Below are positions 45,258 to 53,793 of a stretch of 64,000 nt of DNA, in pieces. The notes below the pieces were generated by a model. That model did no database searches and was not told where the DNA came from. It worked only from the letters and a program-made list of their open reading frames with translations. Numbering within the stretch: the stretch's first letter is position 1; the number at the start of each line of letters is the position of its first letter. The stretch comes from Campylobacter sp. MIT 97-5078 (GTDB lineage Bacteria; Campylobacterota; Campylobacteria; Campylobacterales; Campylobacteraceae). The translations under genes were made by a program, and so were the position numbers. The stretch spans positions 62,001 through 126,000 of the forward strand of contig NZ_QHLK01000004.1 in assembly GCF_006864455.1 (NCBI RefSeq), given 5' to 3'.

Positions 45258-46451
45258 ATGCACATTCAAACACTAATAAACTCAAAACTTTTCAAGCAAG
45301 AAAGCCTTAAAGATTTTTTATGGGCTAAAAACATTCCTCTGCCTTTAAATTATCATTTTATACTCATTGCTACTGGGCTTTGTGGTTCATCTGCTTTGGT
45401 GAAATTTTTGCAAGCTTGCCATATCACTTTATGTGATGAGAGTTTAAGAAGAAGTGCTAAGGGACTTTATTTTGAACATTTCAAAACACTTCAAAGTCCA
45501 GCTTCATATAAAATCATAAGCTATGTAGAGCATTGGAACTTAAATTTAAAACAAAGAGCTGATTTTCTTGCAAGAGTAAAAAAAGAAGTTCCTGTTTTAT
45601 CTTTGATACGCGATCCTATCTCTATGCTAAAAACTGGGATAAACCACCCAAGTAGTGGTGGAGCAAAGCGAGTTTTAAGGCTTGATGAAGATTTTAGCTC
45701 TATCTTAAATATCAAAAAATACTATATCAACGGTTTTGCTTCAAATGCTCTTAAACATAAAAAAGTGCTAGGACAAGCTCCAAATTTACACTCTTTAGAT
45801 AGGTGGATCAATGAGCTTATTTTTTGTCAAGATTTTTTTGTAAAAATTTTAAAAAATCATAAAATCTTTTATATGGATATGAGTGAAATTATGCCTGATA
45901 AAGCTTTTGATAGCTTAAGCAAACTGGCTTTAAGCTTTCATTTTTTAGAGCCAAAAAAAGATAAGACACTTTTTAAAGGGCAGATTAATGGTAAGCTCAT
46001 TACTTATTTTCCCCTTTTCTTAGAACTTCCTTTAAAAAACAAAGCGGGCAAAATTATCAAAATCATCTTAAGCACCCATCAAATTCACCCTTATTTAAAG
46101 CATTGTGATGAGCTTTTAGACAAAGAAGCTTTACCTTTTGAAAATATGCTTTTATATCTAGCTCAAGATGAGCTAGAACTTGTGCTTAAAGAAAGTGCGA
46201 TTTTAAAACAAACAAAAAGTTATTTACAAGACTTTTTAGGGGCTTTAAAAGAGCGTATAAACACTGAACAAAACAAACTTTATAAAGAAAAAGACGTTTT
46301 AAACTATCTTTTTGAAAACAAGACTTTGAGTAAAAAACTATTTTATATTTTACAAAACAATCTTACTCATATCAAGCAAAACAGGGCTGATATAGTAAGT
46401 TCTTGGAAGTATTATCAAGAATTTATGCAATTTGCAAAACATATCAAGTGA
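45258..46451 (+). CDS. Sulfotransferase-like protein of a Campylobacter surface-glycan family
   Basis: The 397-residue protein is not firmly recognised. Near residues 34-50 it has FILIATGLCGSSALVKFLQA, like the 5'-phosphosulfate loop of sulfotransferases. Near 115-125 it has LSLIRDPISMLKTGINH, like the 3'-phosphate RDP...S motif. The C-terminal half is basic and helical. It may belong to the Helicobacter/Campylobacter DUF2972 group. Whether it transfers sulfate is unproven. It starts directly at the end of the dehydrogenase-like gene and precedes ptmG by 47 bases. Confidence 0.6.
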   Translation: MHIQTLINSKLFKQESLKDFLWAKNIPLPLNYHFILIATGLCGSSALVKFLQACHITLCDESLRRSAKGLYFEHFKTLQSPASYKIISYVEHWNLNLKQRADFLARVKKEVPVLSLIRDPISMLKTGINHPSSGGAKRVLRLDEDFSSILNIKKYYINGFASNALKHKKVLGQAPNLHSLDRWINELIFCQDFFVKILKNHKIFYMDMSEIMPDKAFDSLSKLALSFHFLEPKKDKTLFKGQINGKLITYFPLFLELPLKNKAGKIIKIILSTHQIHPYLKHCDELLDKEALPFENMLLYLAQDELELVLKESAILKQTKSYLQDFLGALKERINTEQNKLYKEKDVLNYLFENKTLSKKLFYILQNNLTHIKQNRADIVSSWKYYQEFMQFAKHIK

Positions 46452-46498
46452 TTGGTGCTTTTTGTCGATCTATAAATATATTTTAAAAAGGAGAAAAA

Positions 46499-47633
46499 AT
46501 GCAAATACAATACTGCTCAAAGTGTGTGATGCCAAATACTCGTCCAGGCATTGAATTTACACTAGACGGGGGGGGGGCATTACATTTGTTCAGCTTGTGT
46601 AAATCATGCTAAAAAAGATAAGATTGATTTTAAGGCTAGATTTAAAGAGCTAGAAAGTTTATGTGATAAACACAGACATAGAAATGGGAACTTTGAATAT
46701 GATTGTGCTATAGCAGTAAGTGGGGGCAAAGATAGTCATTTTCAAGTGTATACCATGAAGGAAAAACTTGGTATGAATCCTGTGCTTTTTAGCGTTGAAG
46801 ATAATTTTACCATGACAGAAGCTGGCAAGAAAAACTTACGCAACTTAAGCGAGGAGTTTAAATGCCATATTATTAGTTTAAAGCCAGATATTTTTACTCA
46901 AAAAAAGATTATGCGAAAAACCTTTGAAAAATACGGCAAACCAACTTGGTTTATAGATCGCTTAATTTATAGCTATCCTTTTGCAATGGCAGCTAAGTTT
47001 AACACCCCTCTTTTAGTATATGGAGAAAATGTAAGCTATGAGTATGGTGGCACAGACAGCGTTGAAACCCCTAGTGCAAAAGGCATTTTTTTAAATGGAG
47101 TGGCAAGTGATTTAGACATTCATGAGTTTTTAGATGAGGATATTAAAGAGCAAAATTTGCAACTTTTCTTTGATCCAAATAAAAATAAGGCTGATTTAGA
47201 AAAGCTTGAGCCTATATATCTGAGCTATTTTGTCAAATGGAATTCTTATCAAAATTATATTTTTGCGAAAAAAAGGGGTTTTAGTGATTTGCAAGGTGAA
47301 TGGGATAGAAGCCATTGTATAGAAACCTTTGATCAAGTTGATAGTATAGCTTATATACTACACGCTTGGCTTAAATATCCTAAATTTGGACACGCTGGAG
47401 CAAGTGATTATGCTTCTCGTTTGATACGATACAAACTTTTAAGCAGAGAAGAAGCTGTAAAACTTGTAAATGAAAAAGATCATAAGCTTGATAATAAGGT
47501 CGTAGAGGATTTTTGTGCCTTTGTGGGCTATAGCAAAAATGAATTTTATCAAATTTTAGAAAAACACTATAATAAAGACTTGTTTTATCAAAATGAATAT
47601 GGCGAGTTTAAGCTCAAAAACCCATTGGTTTAA
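46499..47633 (+). pseudogene. ptmG: PtmG-type N-acetyl sugar amidotransferase, out of frame at a G10 tract (phase OFF)
   Basis: The gene starts at 46499 after AAGGAG with MQIQYCSKCVMPNTRPGIEF. It runs into ten G bases at 46568-46577 that shift it to a stop 37 codons from the start. In the frame reached with nine G, translation continues HYICSACVNHAKK, then the PP-loop AIAVSGGKDSHFQ, to 47633, giving about 377 residues. Both halves carry paired CxxC motifs, as in the PseA/PtmG family that makes acetamidino forms of pseudaminic or legionaminic acid. Its place in the leg locus favours PtmG. It is best read as a reversible OFF state, not decay; a sequencing error in the tract is the alternative. 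Confidence 0.85.
46568..46577 (+). repeat. G10 phase-variation tract inside ptmG
   Basis: Ten G bases after codon 23 of ptmG. Nine (or twelve) restore the full frame; ten, as here, give a truncated peptide. Confidence 0.9.
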
Positions 47634-47642
47634 AGGAAAAAA

Positions 47643-47804
47643 ATGAATTTGATTTTAACTCATCAAAGCCTTTATTATCTAGCTCGTGAGAATTTTTCTC
47701 AAATAAATTTTTATGACTTTGAAGGTAGTGCAAATCATTTTATCTTTAATAGACATAAAAGAGCAATACTAAATTTCAAGGGCATTTTTTGCATTTTGCT
47801 TTAA
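47643..47804 (+). CDS. Short frame between ptmG and legI, 53 residues, possible gene remnant
   Basis: The frame begins 10 bases after ptmG behind AAAGGAAAAA and encodes MNLILTHQSLYYLARENFSQ followed by an aromatic, basic segment. In C. jejuni the ptmH gene lies between ptmG and legI, so this may be the beginning of a lost gene of the locus. I cannot show homology. The good ribosome site argues that it is translated. Confidence 0.35.
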   Translation: MNLILTHQSLYYLARENFSQINFYDFEGSANHFIFNRHKRAILNFKGIFCILL

Positions 47805-47841
47805 ATTTAGTTACAATTATATTTTAAAACGAAAGGTAAAT

Positions 47842-48852
47842 ATGCAAAAAACGCTCATTATTGCTGAAGCTGGGGTAAATCATAATGGGGATTTAAACAT
47901 GGCAAAAAAGCTTATTGAAATAGCTTGTGAGGCTGGGGCTGATTTTGTGAAATTTCAAAGCTTTAAAACTGAAGAAGTGGTAAGCTTAAACGCTCCAAAA
48001 GCAAGCTATCAACTTGAAAATACCCTTGATAAAAATGAAAGTCAATTTGAGATGATTAAAAAGCTTGAACTTGATAAAAAGGCTCATTTAGAGCTTATAA
48101 AGCATTGCAAGAAATGTGGCATTGCCTTTCTTTCTACCCCTTTTGATCTGCCAAGCATTGCTCTTTTAAATGAACTTGGACTGGATATTTTTAAAATCCC
48201 AAGTGGAGAGATCACCAATTTACCTCTGCTTAAAGCCATAGCGAATTTAGATAAAAAAGTGATTTTAAGCACGGGAATGAGCGATATGAGCGAAATTCAA
48301 AACGCCTTAAATATTTTGATACAGCATGGCACAAAAGCTGAAGATATCAGCATTTTACACGCTAATACAGCCTATCCAACTCCTTTTAAGGATATGAATT
48401 TAAATGCCATAAAAAGCTTACAAAAAACCTTTGCTAAACACAAAATAGGACTTTCAGATCACAGCCTTGGCATAAGCTGTGCCATAGCTGCAGTGGCTTT
48501 GGGTGCAACTATCATAGAAAAGCATTTTACCCTTGATAAAAACTTAGCTGGACCAGATCATAAGGCTAGCCTTGAGCCAAAGGAACTAAAAGCCATGATA
48601 CAAGCCATTAGAGAATGCGAGCTTGCCTTAGGAGATGGGATTAAAAAAATCAGTCCTAGCGAAAAAGAAAATTTAAGTATTGCTAGAAAAAGCCTTGTTG
48701 CAAAGACAAGAATTAAAAAAGGCGAACTTTTTAATGAGCTAAATTTAAGCACCAAACGCCCAGCAAATGGTATAAGCGCTATGCGTTATGATGAGTTCAT
48801 AGGACGCAAAGCAAATAAAGATTATGAAAAAGATGAATTGATACAAGAATGA
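47842..48852 (+). CDS. legI: Legionaminic acid synthase LegI (NeuB family)
   Basis: LegI condenses 2,4-diacetamido-2,4,6-trideoxymannose with phosphoenolpyruvate to form legionaminic acid. The 336-residue protein has the NeuB signature IAEAGVNHNGDLNMAKKLIE (about 6-25), ADFVKFQSFKTEEV, the PEP-binding KIPSGEITNLPLL, and a C-terminal SAF (antifreeze-like) domain from about 280 with LVAKTRIKKGELFNELNL. Overlap of 4 bases with legG and the absence of pse genes here support LegI over sialic acid or pseudaminic acid synthases. Confidence 0.93.
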   Translation: MQKTLIIAEAGVNHNGDLNMAKKLIEIACEAGADFVKFQSFKTEEVVSLNAPKASYQLENTLDKNESQFEMIKKLELDKKAHLELIKHCKKCGIAFLSTPFDLPSIALLNELGLDIFKIPSGEITNLPLLKAIANLDKKVILSTGMSDMSEIQNALNILIQHGTKAEDISILHANTAYPTPFKDMNLNAIKSLQKTFAKHKIGLSDHSLGISCAIAAVALGATIIEKHFTLDKNLAGPDHKASLEPKELKAMIQAIRECELALGDGIKKISPSEKENLSIARKSLVAKTRIKKGELFNELNLSTKRPANGISAMRYDEFIGRKANKDYEKDELIQE

Positions 48853-50030
48853 AAACAAGCCCTTTAAAGCCAGCAACTAACAAAAGAAAAATTTGTGTGA
48901 TTTCAGCAACAAGGGCGGAGTGGTATTTACTCTCTAGGCTTTGTAAGCAAATACAAGCTGATGAAAACTTAGAACTTCAGCTTATCTTAACTGGCGCACA
49001 TTTAAGCGAAAATCAAGGATTTACTTATAAAGCAATAGAACAGGAATTTCAAATAGCTAAAAAAATTCAAATTCTACTAGCAAATGATGATAAAATAGCA
49101 CTTTGCAAGGCTATGGGCTTGGGTTTTATCTCTTTGAGTGAGGCTTTAGCTGAACTAAAGCCAGACATCGCCCTTATCTTAGGCGATCGCTATGAAATGC
49201 TTGCAGTTGCTAGCACTTGCTTACTTATGCATATACCTTTGGCTCATTTATGCGGTGGAGAGCTTACTTTAGGGGCATTTGATGATAGCATACGCCATGC
49301 CATTACCAAAATGGCTCATCTTCATTTTGTAAGCACAGCCCTTTATAAAAAGCGAGTAGAACAACTTGGCGAAGAACCTTCAAAAGTCTTTAATGTAGGC
49401 TCTTTAGCTGGTGAGCTTATTTTAAATTTAAAACTTTTAAGCAAAAAAGAGCTTGAAAAAGAGCTTGATTTTCATTTTGATGAAAATATCTATCTTATCA
49501 CTTATCATCCAACCACCCTAAAACTTGAAAATTTAGAAAAAGAGCTTAAAATTTTACTTGGCTTTTTAGATACACTCAAAAATGCAAGCCTTATTTTTAC
49601 TAAGGCAAATGCTGATGAAATGGGACTTTTTATCAATAAAAACTTAGAACTTTACTGCGAAAAAAACGCTCATAAAGCAAGGCTTTTTGATAATCTTGGC
49701 TCACAAAAATACCTAAGCCTTATGAAAATTGCAAAGGCTGTTGTAGGCAACTCATCAAGTGGCATTAGTGAGACTGTATTTTTTAAAAGTCCTTGCATTA
49801 ACATAGGTGATCGTCAAAAAGGACGTCTAAGAACAGCAAATATTATCGATACGCCTATGTGTGAGCTTAAAAAAGCCTTTAAAATGCTTGAAAGCGAGAT
49901 TTTCAAAGCAAAATTAAAAAATCTTAAAAACCCTTATAAAAATAAAAACGCAAGCAAAATTATTAAAGAAGTATTAAAAAAAGTCGATTTAAGCACAATT
50001 TTACAAAAAAAATTTATTGATTTAAAATGA
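48849..50030 (+). CDS. legG: LegG-type hydrolysing nucleotide-sugar 2-epimerase (NeuC family)
   Basis: LegG removes the nucleotide and inverts C2 of the 2,4-diacetamido sugar to give the manno form used by LegI. The 393-residue protein has the UDP-GlcNAc 2-epimerase fold: ICVISATRAEWYLLSRL near the start, ALILGDRYEMLAVASTCLLM near 110-129, LCGGELTLGAFDDSIRHAIT, and the nucleotide site VVGNSSSGISE near 297-307. The start overlaps legI by 4 bases (ATGA). GDP-linked substrate is inferred from the accompanying ptmE gene. Confidence 0.92.
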   Translation: MKTSPLKPATNKRKICVISATRAEWYLLSRLCKQIQADENLELQLILTGAHLSENQGFTYKAIEQEFQIAKKIQILLANDDKIALCKAMGLGFISLSEALAELKPDIALILGDRYEMLAVASTCLLMHIPLAHLCGGELTLGAFDDSIRHAITKMAHLHFVSTALYKKRVEQLGEEPSKVFNVGSLAGELILNLKLLSKKELEKELDFHFDENIYLITYHPTTLKLENLEKELKILLGFLDTLKNASLIFTKANADEMGLFINKNLELYCEKNAHKARLFDNLGSQKYLSLMKIAKAVVGNSSSGISETVFFKSPCINIGDRQKGRLRTANIIDTPMCELKKAFKMLESEIFKAKLKNLKNPYKNKNASKIIKEVLKKVDLSTILQKKFIDLK

Positions 50031-50036
50031 GGATAG

Positions 50037-51077
50037 ATGAATTTAAACACTCTTAAACTTAAAGCAAATTCTAGCGGTAAAGAAGCCTTAAAAATTCTTG
50101 GCAAAGAAAGAGCGAGGATAGCTTTAGTGATGAATGATGAGGACAAGCTCATCGGAGTTATCACTGATGCGGATTTGCGAAAAGCCTTGCTTGATGGCTA
50201 TGATTTAAACTCAAGCATAGCAAGCATTTATACTCAAAACCCTAAAACTATCACTTCAAAAACAAGTAATGATGAAATTTTTGCCCTTGCTTCAAGATAT
50301 GATATTTATGATTTTCCTGTGCTTGATAAGGATGGCAAGGTTATAAAAATCTTAAGCGTTGCAAAAATGCTCGAAACCAAAAAGCGAAGCAATAAAGTCG
50401 TTTTAATGCTTGGCGGACTTGGCACTCGCTTAGCTCCGCTTACAAATGATACACCAAAACCTTTGCTTAAAGTTGGCTCAAAGCCAATTTTACAAACCAT
50501 AGTTGAACGCTTTGTCAAACAAGGTTTTTGTAATTTTATCTTTTGTGTGAATTATAAAAGCGAGATGATTGAAGCGTATTTTAAAAATGGAAGCGAATTT
50601 GGCATAAATATAGAGTATATACACGAACAAAAAAGGCTTGGCACAGCTGGGGCTTTGTCTTTGCTTGATAAAAATTTGCTGAATGAAAGCTTTTTTGTGA
50701 TGAATGGAGACATTTTAGCCGAACTTGATTTTAACGCTATTTTAAAACAGCACAAAAGAAAAGAAGCGTATGCTAGCATGTGCGTAAGAAAATTTAGCTA
50801 TCAAGTGCCTTATGGGGTGGTAAATTGTGATGAGGAACAAATTCTTAGCATAGAAGAAAAGCCTAGTTTTGAGTTTTTAGTCAGTGCTGGAATTTATGTT
50901 TTAGAACCTGAAGTTTTAGGCTTTTTAAAGCAAAATGAGTATTTGGATATGCCTGATTTATTTACTATACTTTTAAAAGAGCAAAAAAAACTTGCTAGCT
51001 ATGAACTCAAAGATTATTGGATAGATATAGGAAGATTTGATGAATACCAAAGGGCAAATGATGAGTTTAACGCCTAA
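50037..51077 (+). CDS. ptmE: PtmE: CBS-domain glucosamine-1-phosphate guanylyltransferase
   Basis: PtmE makes GDP-glucosamine for the GDP-based legionaminic pathway described in C. jejuni. The 346-residue protein has two CBS motifs (residues about 5-115, with LIGVITDADLRKALLDGYD). A nucleotidyltransferase domain follows, beginning VVLMLGGLGTRLAPLTNDTP near 121-140 and continuing KPLLKVGSKPILQTIVE and FFVMNGDILAELDF. It follows legG by 6 bases. The CBS module suggests allosteric control by an adenosyl ligand. Confidence 0.9.
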   Translation: MNLNTLKLKANSSGKEALKILGKERARIALVMNDEDKLIGVITDADLRKALLDGYDLNSSIASIYTQNPKTITSKTSNDEIFALASRYDIYDFPVLDKDGKVIKILSVAKMLETKKRSNKVVLMLGGLGTRLAPLTNDTPKPLLKVGSKPILQTIVERFVKQGFCNFIFCVNYKSEMIEAYFKNGSEFGINIEYIHEQKRLGTAGALSLLDKNLLNESFFVMNGDILAELDFNAILKQHKRKEAYASMCVRKFSYQVPYGVVNCDEEQILSIEEKPSFEFLVSAGIYVLEPEVLGFLKQNEYLDMPDLFTILLKEQKKLASYELKDYWIDIGRFDEYQRANDEFNA

Positions 51078-52032
51078 AAAGGTTTTAATCATCGGCTTTG
51101 GAAGTATAGGAAAAAAGCATTTTTTAGCCCTTAATAACCAAAATTTAAGTGTTGATATAGTCTCAAAATCTGCTCATTTATCACACTTAAAAACCGAATT
51201 TAAAGAGCTTAAAAATCCTGCCCTGCTTGAACAAATTCACATTTATAAAAACCTCAAAGAAGCAAATTTAAATGAATACAAGCTTTTTATCATAGCCAAT
51301 ATCACCACAGCACATTTTAACACTCTTCATTTTCTTGATAAAAAAGTGCAAGATAAAATCATACTGGTAGAAAAACCTTTATTTGAAAGCTATAAAAAAT
51401 TTACTCCAAGTGGTAAAAATGAAATATTTATCGCCTATTTGCTTCGTTTTAATCAAAGCATTATGCGTTTAAAAGAGCTTTTAGAAGAAGAAATTCAAAA
51501 GGGACAAACGCCTTATTTTACAAGCTTTGTGTGCCATTCTTACTTGCCTTCTTGGAGAAAAGTTGATTATAGGCAAAATTATAGTGCAAAAAAAGAACTT
51601 GGCGGCGGGGTTATGCTTGATCTTTCTCATGAGCTTGATTTAGCTTTATTTTTCTTTGATAAGCTCAAACTTAACTTTGCTCAAAGCAAGCAAATTTCAG
51701 AGCTTGAAATAAATAGCGATGATTTTGCTTTTTTGGCTCTAAATTCTAAAAAATGCCCTGTAATTCATATACAGCTTGATTATTTTAGCAAATTCAACCA
51801 AAGAGTGATACAAATTAGCGCGCCCTCAAAAAGCTTTGAAGTTAATTTAAATGGAAACTTTATAAAAATTTATGACACAAAACAAAACTGCACCTTAATC
51901 AAAACACAAGATAATACCATAAAAACACTTGAAAACTTGCATAAAGCAGTATTTAAAAAAGATAAAAGGCTATGTTCTTTAAAAGAAGCAAAAAAACTTT
52001 TAAAACTCATATCAAAGGCAAAAAATGAATGA
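51061..52032 (+). CDS. ptmF: PtmF: Gfo/Idh/MocA-type oxidoreductase
   Basis: The protein is about 323 residues from the ATG at 51061. It has an N-terminal NAD-binding fold (KVLIIGFGSIGKKHFLALNN), VEKPLFESYKKF near 113-124, and the DYRQNYSAKKELGGGVMLDL segment typical of the Gfo/Idh/MocA family. With PtmA it is proposed to act in formation of glucosamine phosphate from fructose 6-phosphate. I prefer 51061 because AAAGGG lies 6-9 bases before it; in-frame ATG codons at 51058 and 51040 and a TTG at 51037 are alternatives. The gene overlaps ptmE by 17 bases and ptmB by 8. Confidence 0.86.
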   Translation: MSLTPKKVLIIGFGSIGKKHFLALNNQNLSVDIVSKSAHLSHLKTEFKELKNPALLEQIHIYKNLKEANLNEYKLFIIANITTAHFNTLHFLDKKVQDKIILVEKPLFESYKKFTPSGKNEIFIAYLLRFNQSIMRLKELLEEEIQKGQTPYFTSFVCHSYLPSWRKVDYRQNYSAKKELGGGVMLDLSHELDLALFFFDKLKLNFAQSKQISELEINSDDFAFLALNSKKCPVIHIQLDYFSKFNQRVIQISAPSKSFEVNLNGNFIKIYDTKQNCTLIKTQDNTIKTLENLHKAVFKKDKRLCSLKEAKKLLKLISKAKNE

Positions 52033-52738
52033 AAATATACTTTGCACCATTTGTGCAAGAGGTGGAAGTAAGGGGCTTAAAAATAAAAATATTAAAAAGA
52101 TAGAAGGACTTGAGCTTATAGCCTATAGCATTATACAAGCTAAAAATTCAGGGCTTTTTAAGCATATAGTCATTAGCACAGATAGTGATGATATAGCTGA
52201 AGTTGCCCTAAAATATGGAGGCGAGGTTTTTTTTAAAAGAAGAGCTGAACTTGCAAGCGATAAAGCAGCTAAAGTGCCTGTTATGCGTGATGCCTTGCTT
52301 CAAAGTGAGGCACATTTTAACACCACTTTTGATACTTTAATTGATCTTGACGCAAGCGCACCTTTAAGAAAGAGCGAAGATATAAAAAAAGCCTATGAAT
52401 TTTTTAAGCAAAGCGGAAAAGAAAACCTCATCACAGCAGTTCCTGCAAGACGCAATCCTTATTTTAATCTCATAGAAATTAAAGAAAACAATGCCATTAA
52501 TACAGCAAAAACTTACGCCTCAACCACAAGGCAAGATGCTCCAAAATGCTATGATATGAATGCGAGCATTTATATTTTTCAAAGACAAAGATTGCTTGAA
52601 AGTGATAGTGTTTTTGGAACAAAAACTGCTTTATATGTGATGAATGAAGAAAGTGCTTTTGATGTAGATAGTGAATTTGATTTTAAAATAGTTGAGTTTT
52701 TAATCAAAAGTAAAAAACTCAAACAAGAGGAATTTTAA
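52025..52738 (+). CDS. ptmB: CMP-legionaminic acid synthetase (LegF/PtmB)
   Basis: This enzyme activates legionaminic acid with CTP. The 237-residue protein has the CMP-nonulosonate synthetase signature CTICARGGSKGLKNKNIKKI (about 7-26), ISTDSDDIAEVALKYGGEVF, and DLDASAPLRKSEDI near 103-116. The last block is DVDSEFDFKIVEFLI. Its stop and the ptmA start share one base (TAATG). Context (legI, legG) supports legionaminic over pseudaminic acid as substrate. Confidence 0.92.
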   Translation: MNENILCTICARGGSKGLKNKNIKKIEGLELIAYSIIQAKNSGLFKHIVISTDSDDIAEVALKYGGEVFFKRRAELASDKAAKVPVMRDALLQSEAHFNTTFDTLIDLDASAPLRKSEDIKKAYEFFKQSGKENLITAVPARRNPYFNLIEIKENNAINTAKTYASTTRQDAPKCYDMNASIYIFQRQRLLESDSVFGTKTALYVMNEESAFDVDSEFDFKIVEFLIKSKKLKQEEF

Positions 52739-53517
52739 TGCTTAATGAAAAAGTGATTTTCGTTGCTGGAGCATGTGGGCGTATAGGCTTGGCACTTTGC
52801 GAAAAGCTTCTTTTAGAGTGCAATGCTAGTGTTATTTTAGCTGATATAAATGAAGAAAACTTAAGCAAGTTGGAGCAAAATTTAGCTAAAAATTCCACCT
52901 TAAAGACAAAAATTCTAAGCGTAAAACTTGATATTACCAGCAAACAAAGCCTAAATGAGGCTATAACTAAAGCAAATAATCATTTTGGCAAGATAGATGG
53001 CTTTGTCAATACAAGCTATCCTATGGGCAAGGGCTGGGGCAAAACGCCTTATTATGAACTTGAGTATGAGCAAATTTGCGAGAGCTTGAATTTGCATTTG
53101 GGCGGTTTTATGCTTGCAGCTCAAGAATTTGTAAAATTTTTTAAAAAACAAGGCTGGGGCAATATCATCAATCTTAGCTCCATCATGGGTATATATGCAC
53201 CTAAATTTGAAAATTATAAAAATACAAATATGCAAAGTTCCTTAGAATACAGCGTCATAAAAGCTGGCATTAACCACCTTGGGGTATGGCTCGCAAAAGA
53301 ATTGTTTAATACCAACATACGCGTAAATACGCTCTCAAGTGGAGGCATACTTGATAATCAGCCTGCAAGCTTTTTAAATGCCTACAGAAACTGCTGTGCA
53401 AGTAAGGGCATGCTTGAAGCAAAAGATATCAGCGGAACAATAGCCTTTTTACTCAGCGATGAGAGCAAGTTTATGACAGGAACAAATCTCATAGTCGCTG
53501 ATGGCTGGGGGCTTTGA
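52738..53517 (+). CDS. ptmA: PtmA: short-chain dehydrogenase/reductase
   Basis: The 259-residue SDR has a cofactor loop VAGACGRIGLALCEKLLLEC near 8-27, the NLSSIMGIYAPKFENYK segment with the catalytic Ser, and YSVIKAGINHLG near 171-182 with the catalytic Tyr and Lys. A C-terminal FMTGTNLIVADGWGL closes the fold. It is the last gene of the leg/ptm run and, with PtmF, belongs to the glucosamine-phosphate branch of the pathway. The start follows ptmB with a 1-base overlap. Confidence 0.9.
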   Translation: MLNEKVIFVAGACGRIGLALCEKLLLECNASVILADINEENLSKLEQNLAKNSTLKTKILSVKLDITSKQSLNEAITKANNHFGKIDGFVNTSYPMGKGWGKTPYYELEYEQICESLNLHLGGFMLAAQEFVKFFKKQGWGNIINLSSIMGIYAPKFENYKNTNMQSSLEYSVIKAGINHLGVWLAKELFNTNIRVNTLSSGGILDNQPASFLNAYRNCCASKGMLEAKDISGTIAFLLSDESKFMTGTNLIVADGWGL

Positions 53518-53526
53518 TAATAGAAA

Positions 53527-53793
53527 ATGAAATTAGGAATTTATCATAAAATGAGTGAAAAAAATGTAATGCATACAAAAAGCAAGCTACAAAGGATAGA
53601 AACGAAAATTTTACCAAAATTTCAATGGATTGCTTGGACTTTACCTCTTTTTGTTCCTAAGCTTACAAAAACAAACGATTATCACGCCATTTTTACTTCT
53701 AATCCCTTTTGTAAAATTTATAAAAGTTATTTTTTAGAGCTTCATAGTCATTATAAAGTACAAAAAGGAAAATCATGCCTCATGTTTTACTAA
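53527..53793 (+). CDS. Hypothetical protein or remnant before the first maf gene, 88 residues
   Basis: No function is recognised. The product is basic and rich in aromatic residues (WIAWTLPLFVPKL, KIYKSYFLELHSHY). It resembles in style the N-terminal part of some Campylobacter surface-glycan proteins, which is only an impression. The start has a poor ribosome site (ATAGAAA) and the 3' end overlaps the next gene by 19 bases. It may be a truncated gene. Confidence 0.35.
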   Translation: MKLGIYHKMSEKNVMHTKSKLQRIETKILPKFQWIAWTLPLFVPKLTKTNDYHAIFTSNPFCKIYKSYFLELHSHYKVQKGKSCLMFY

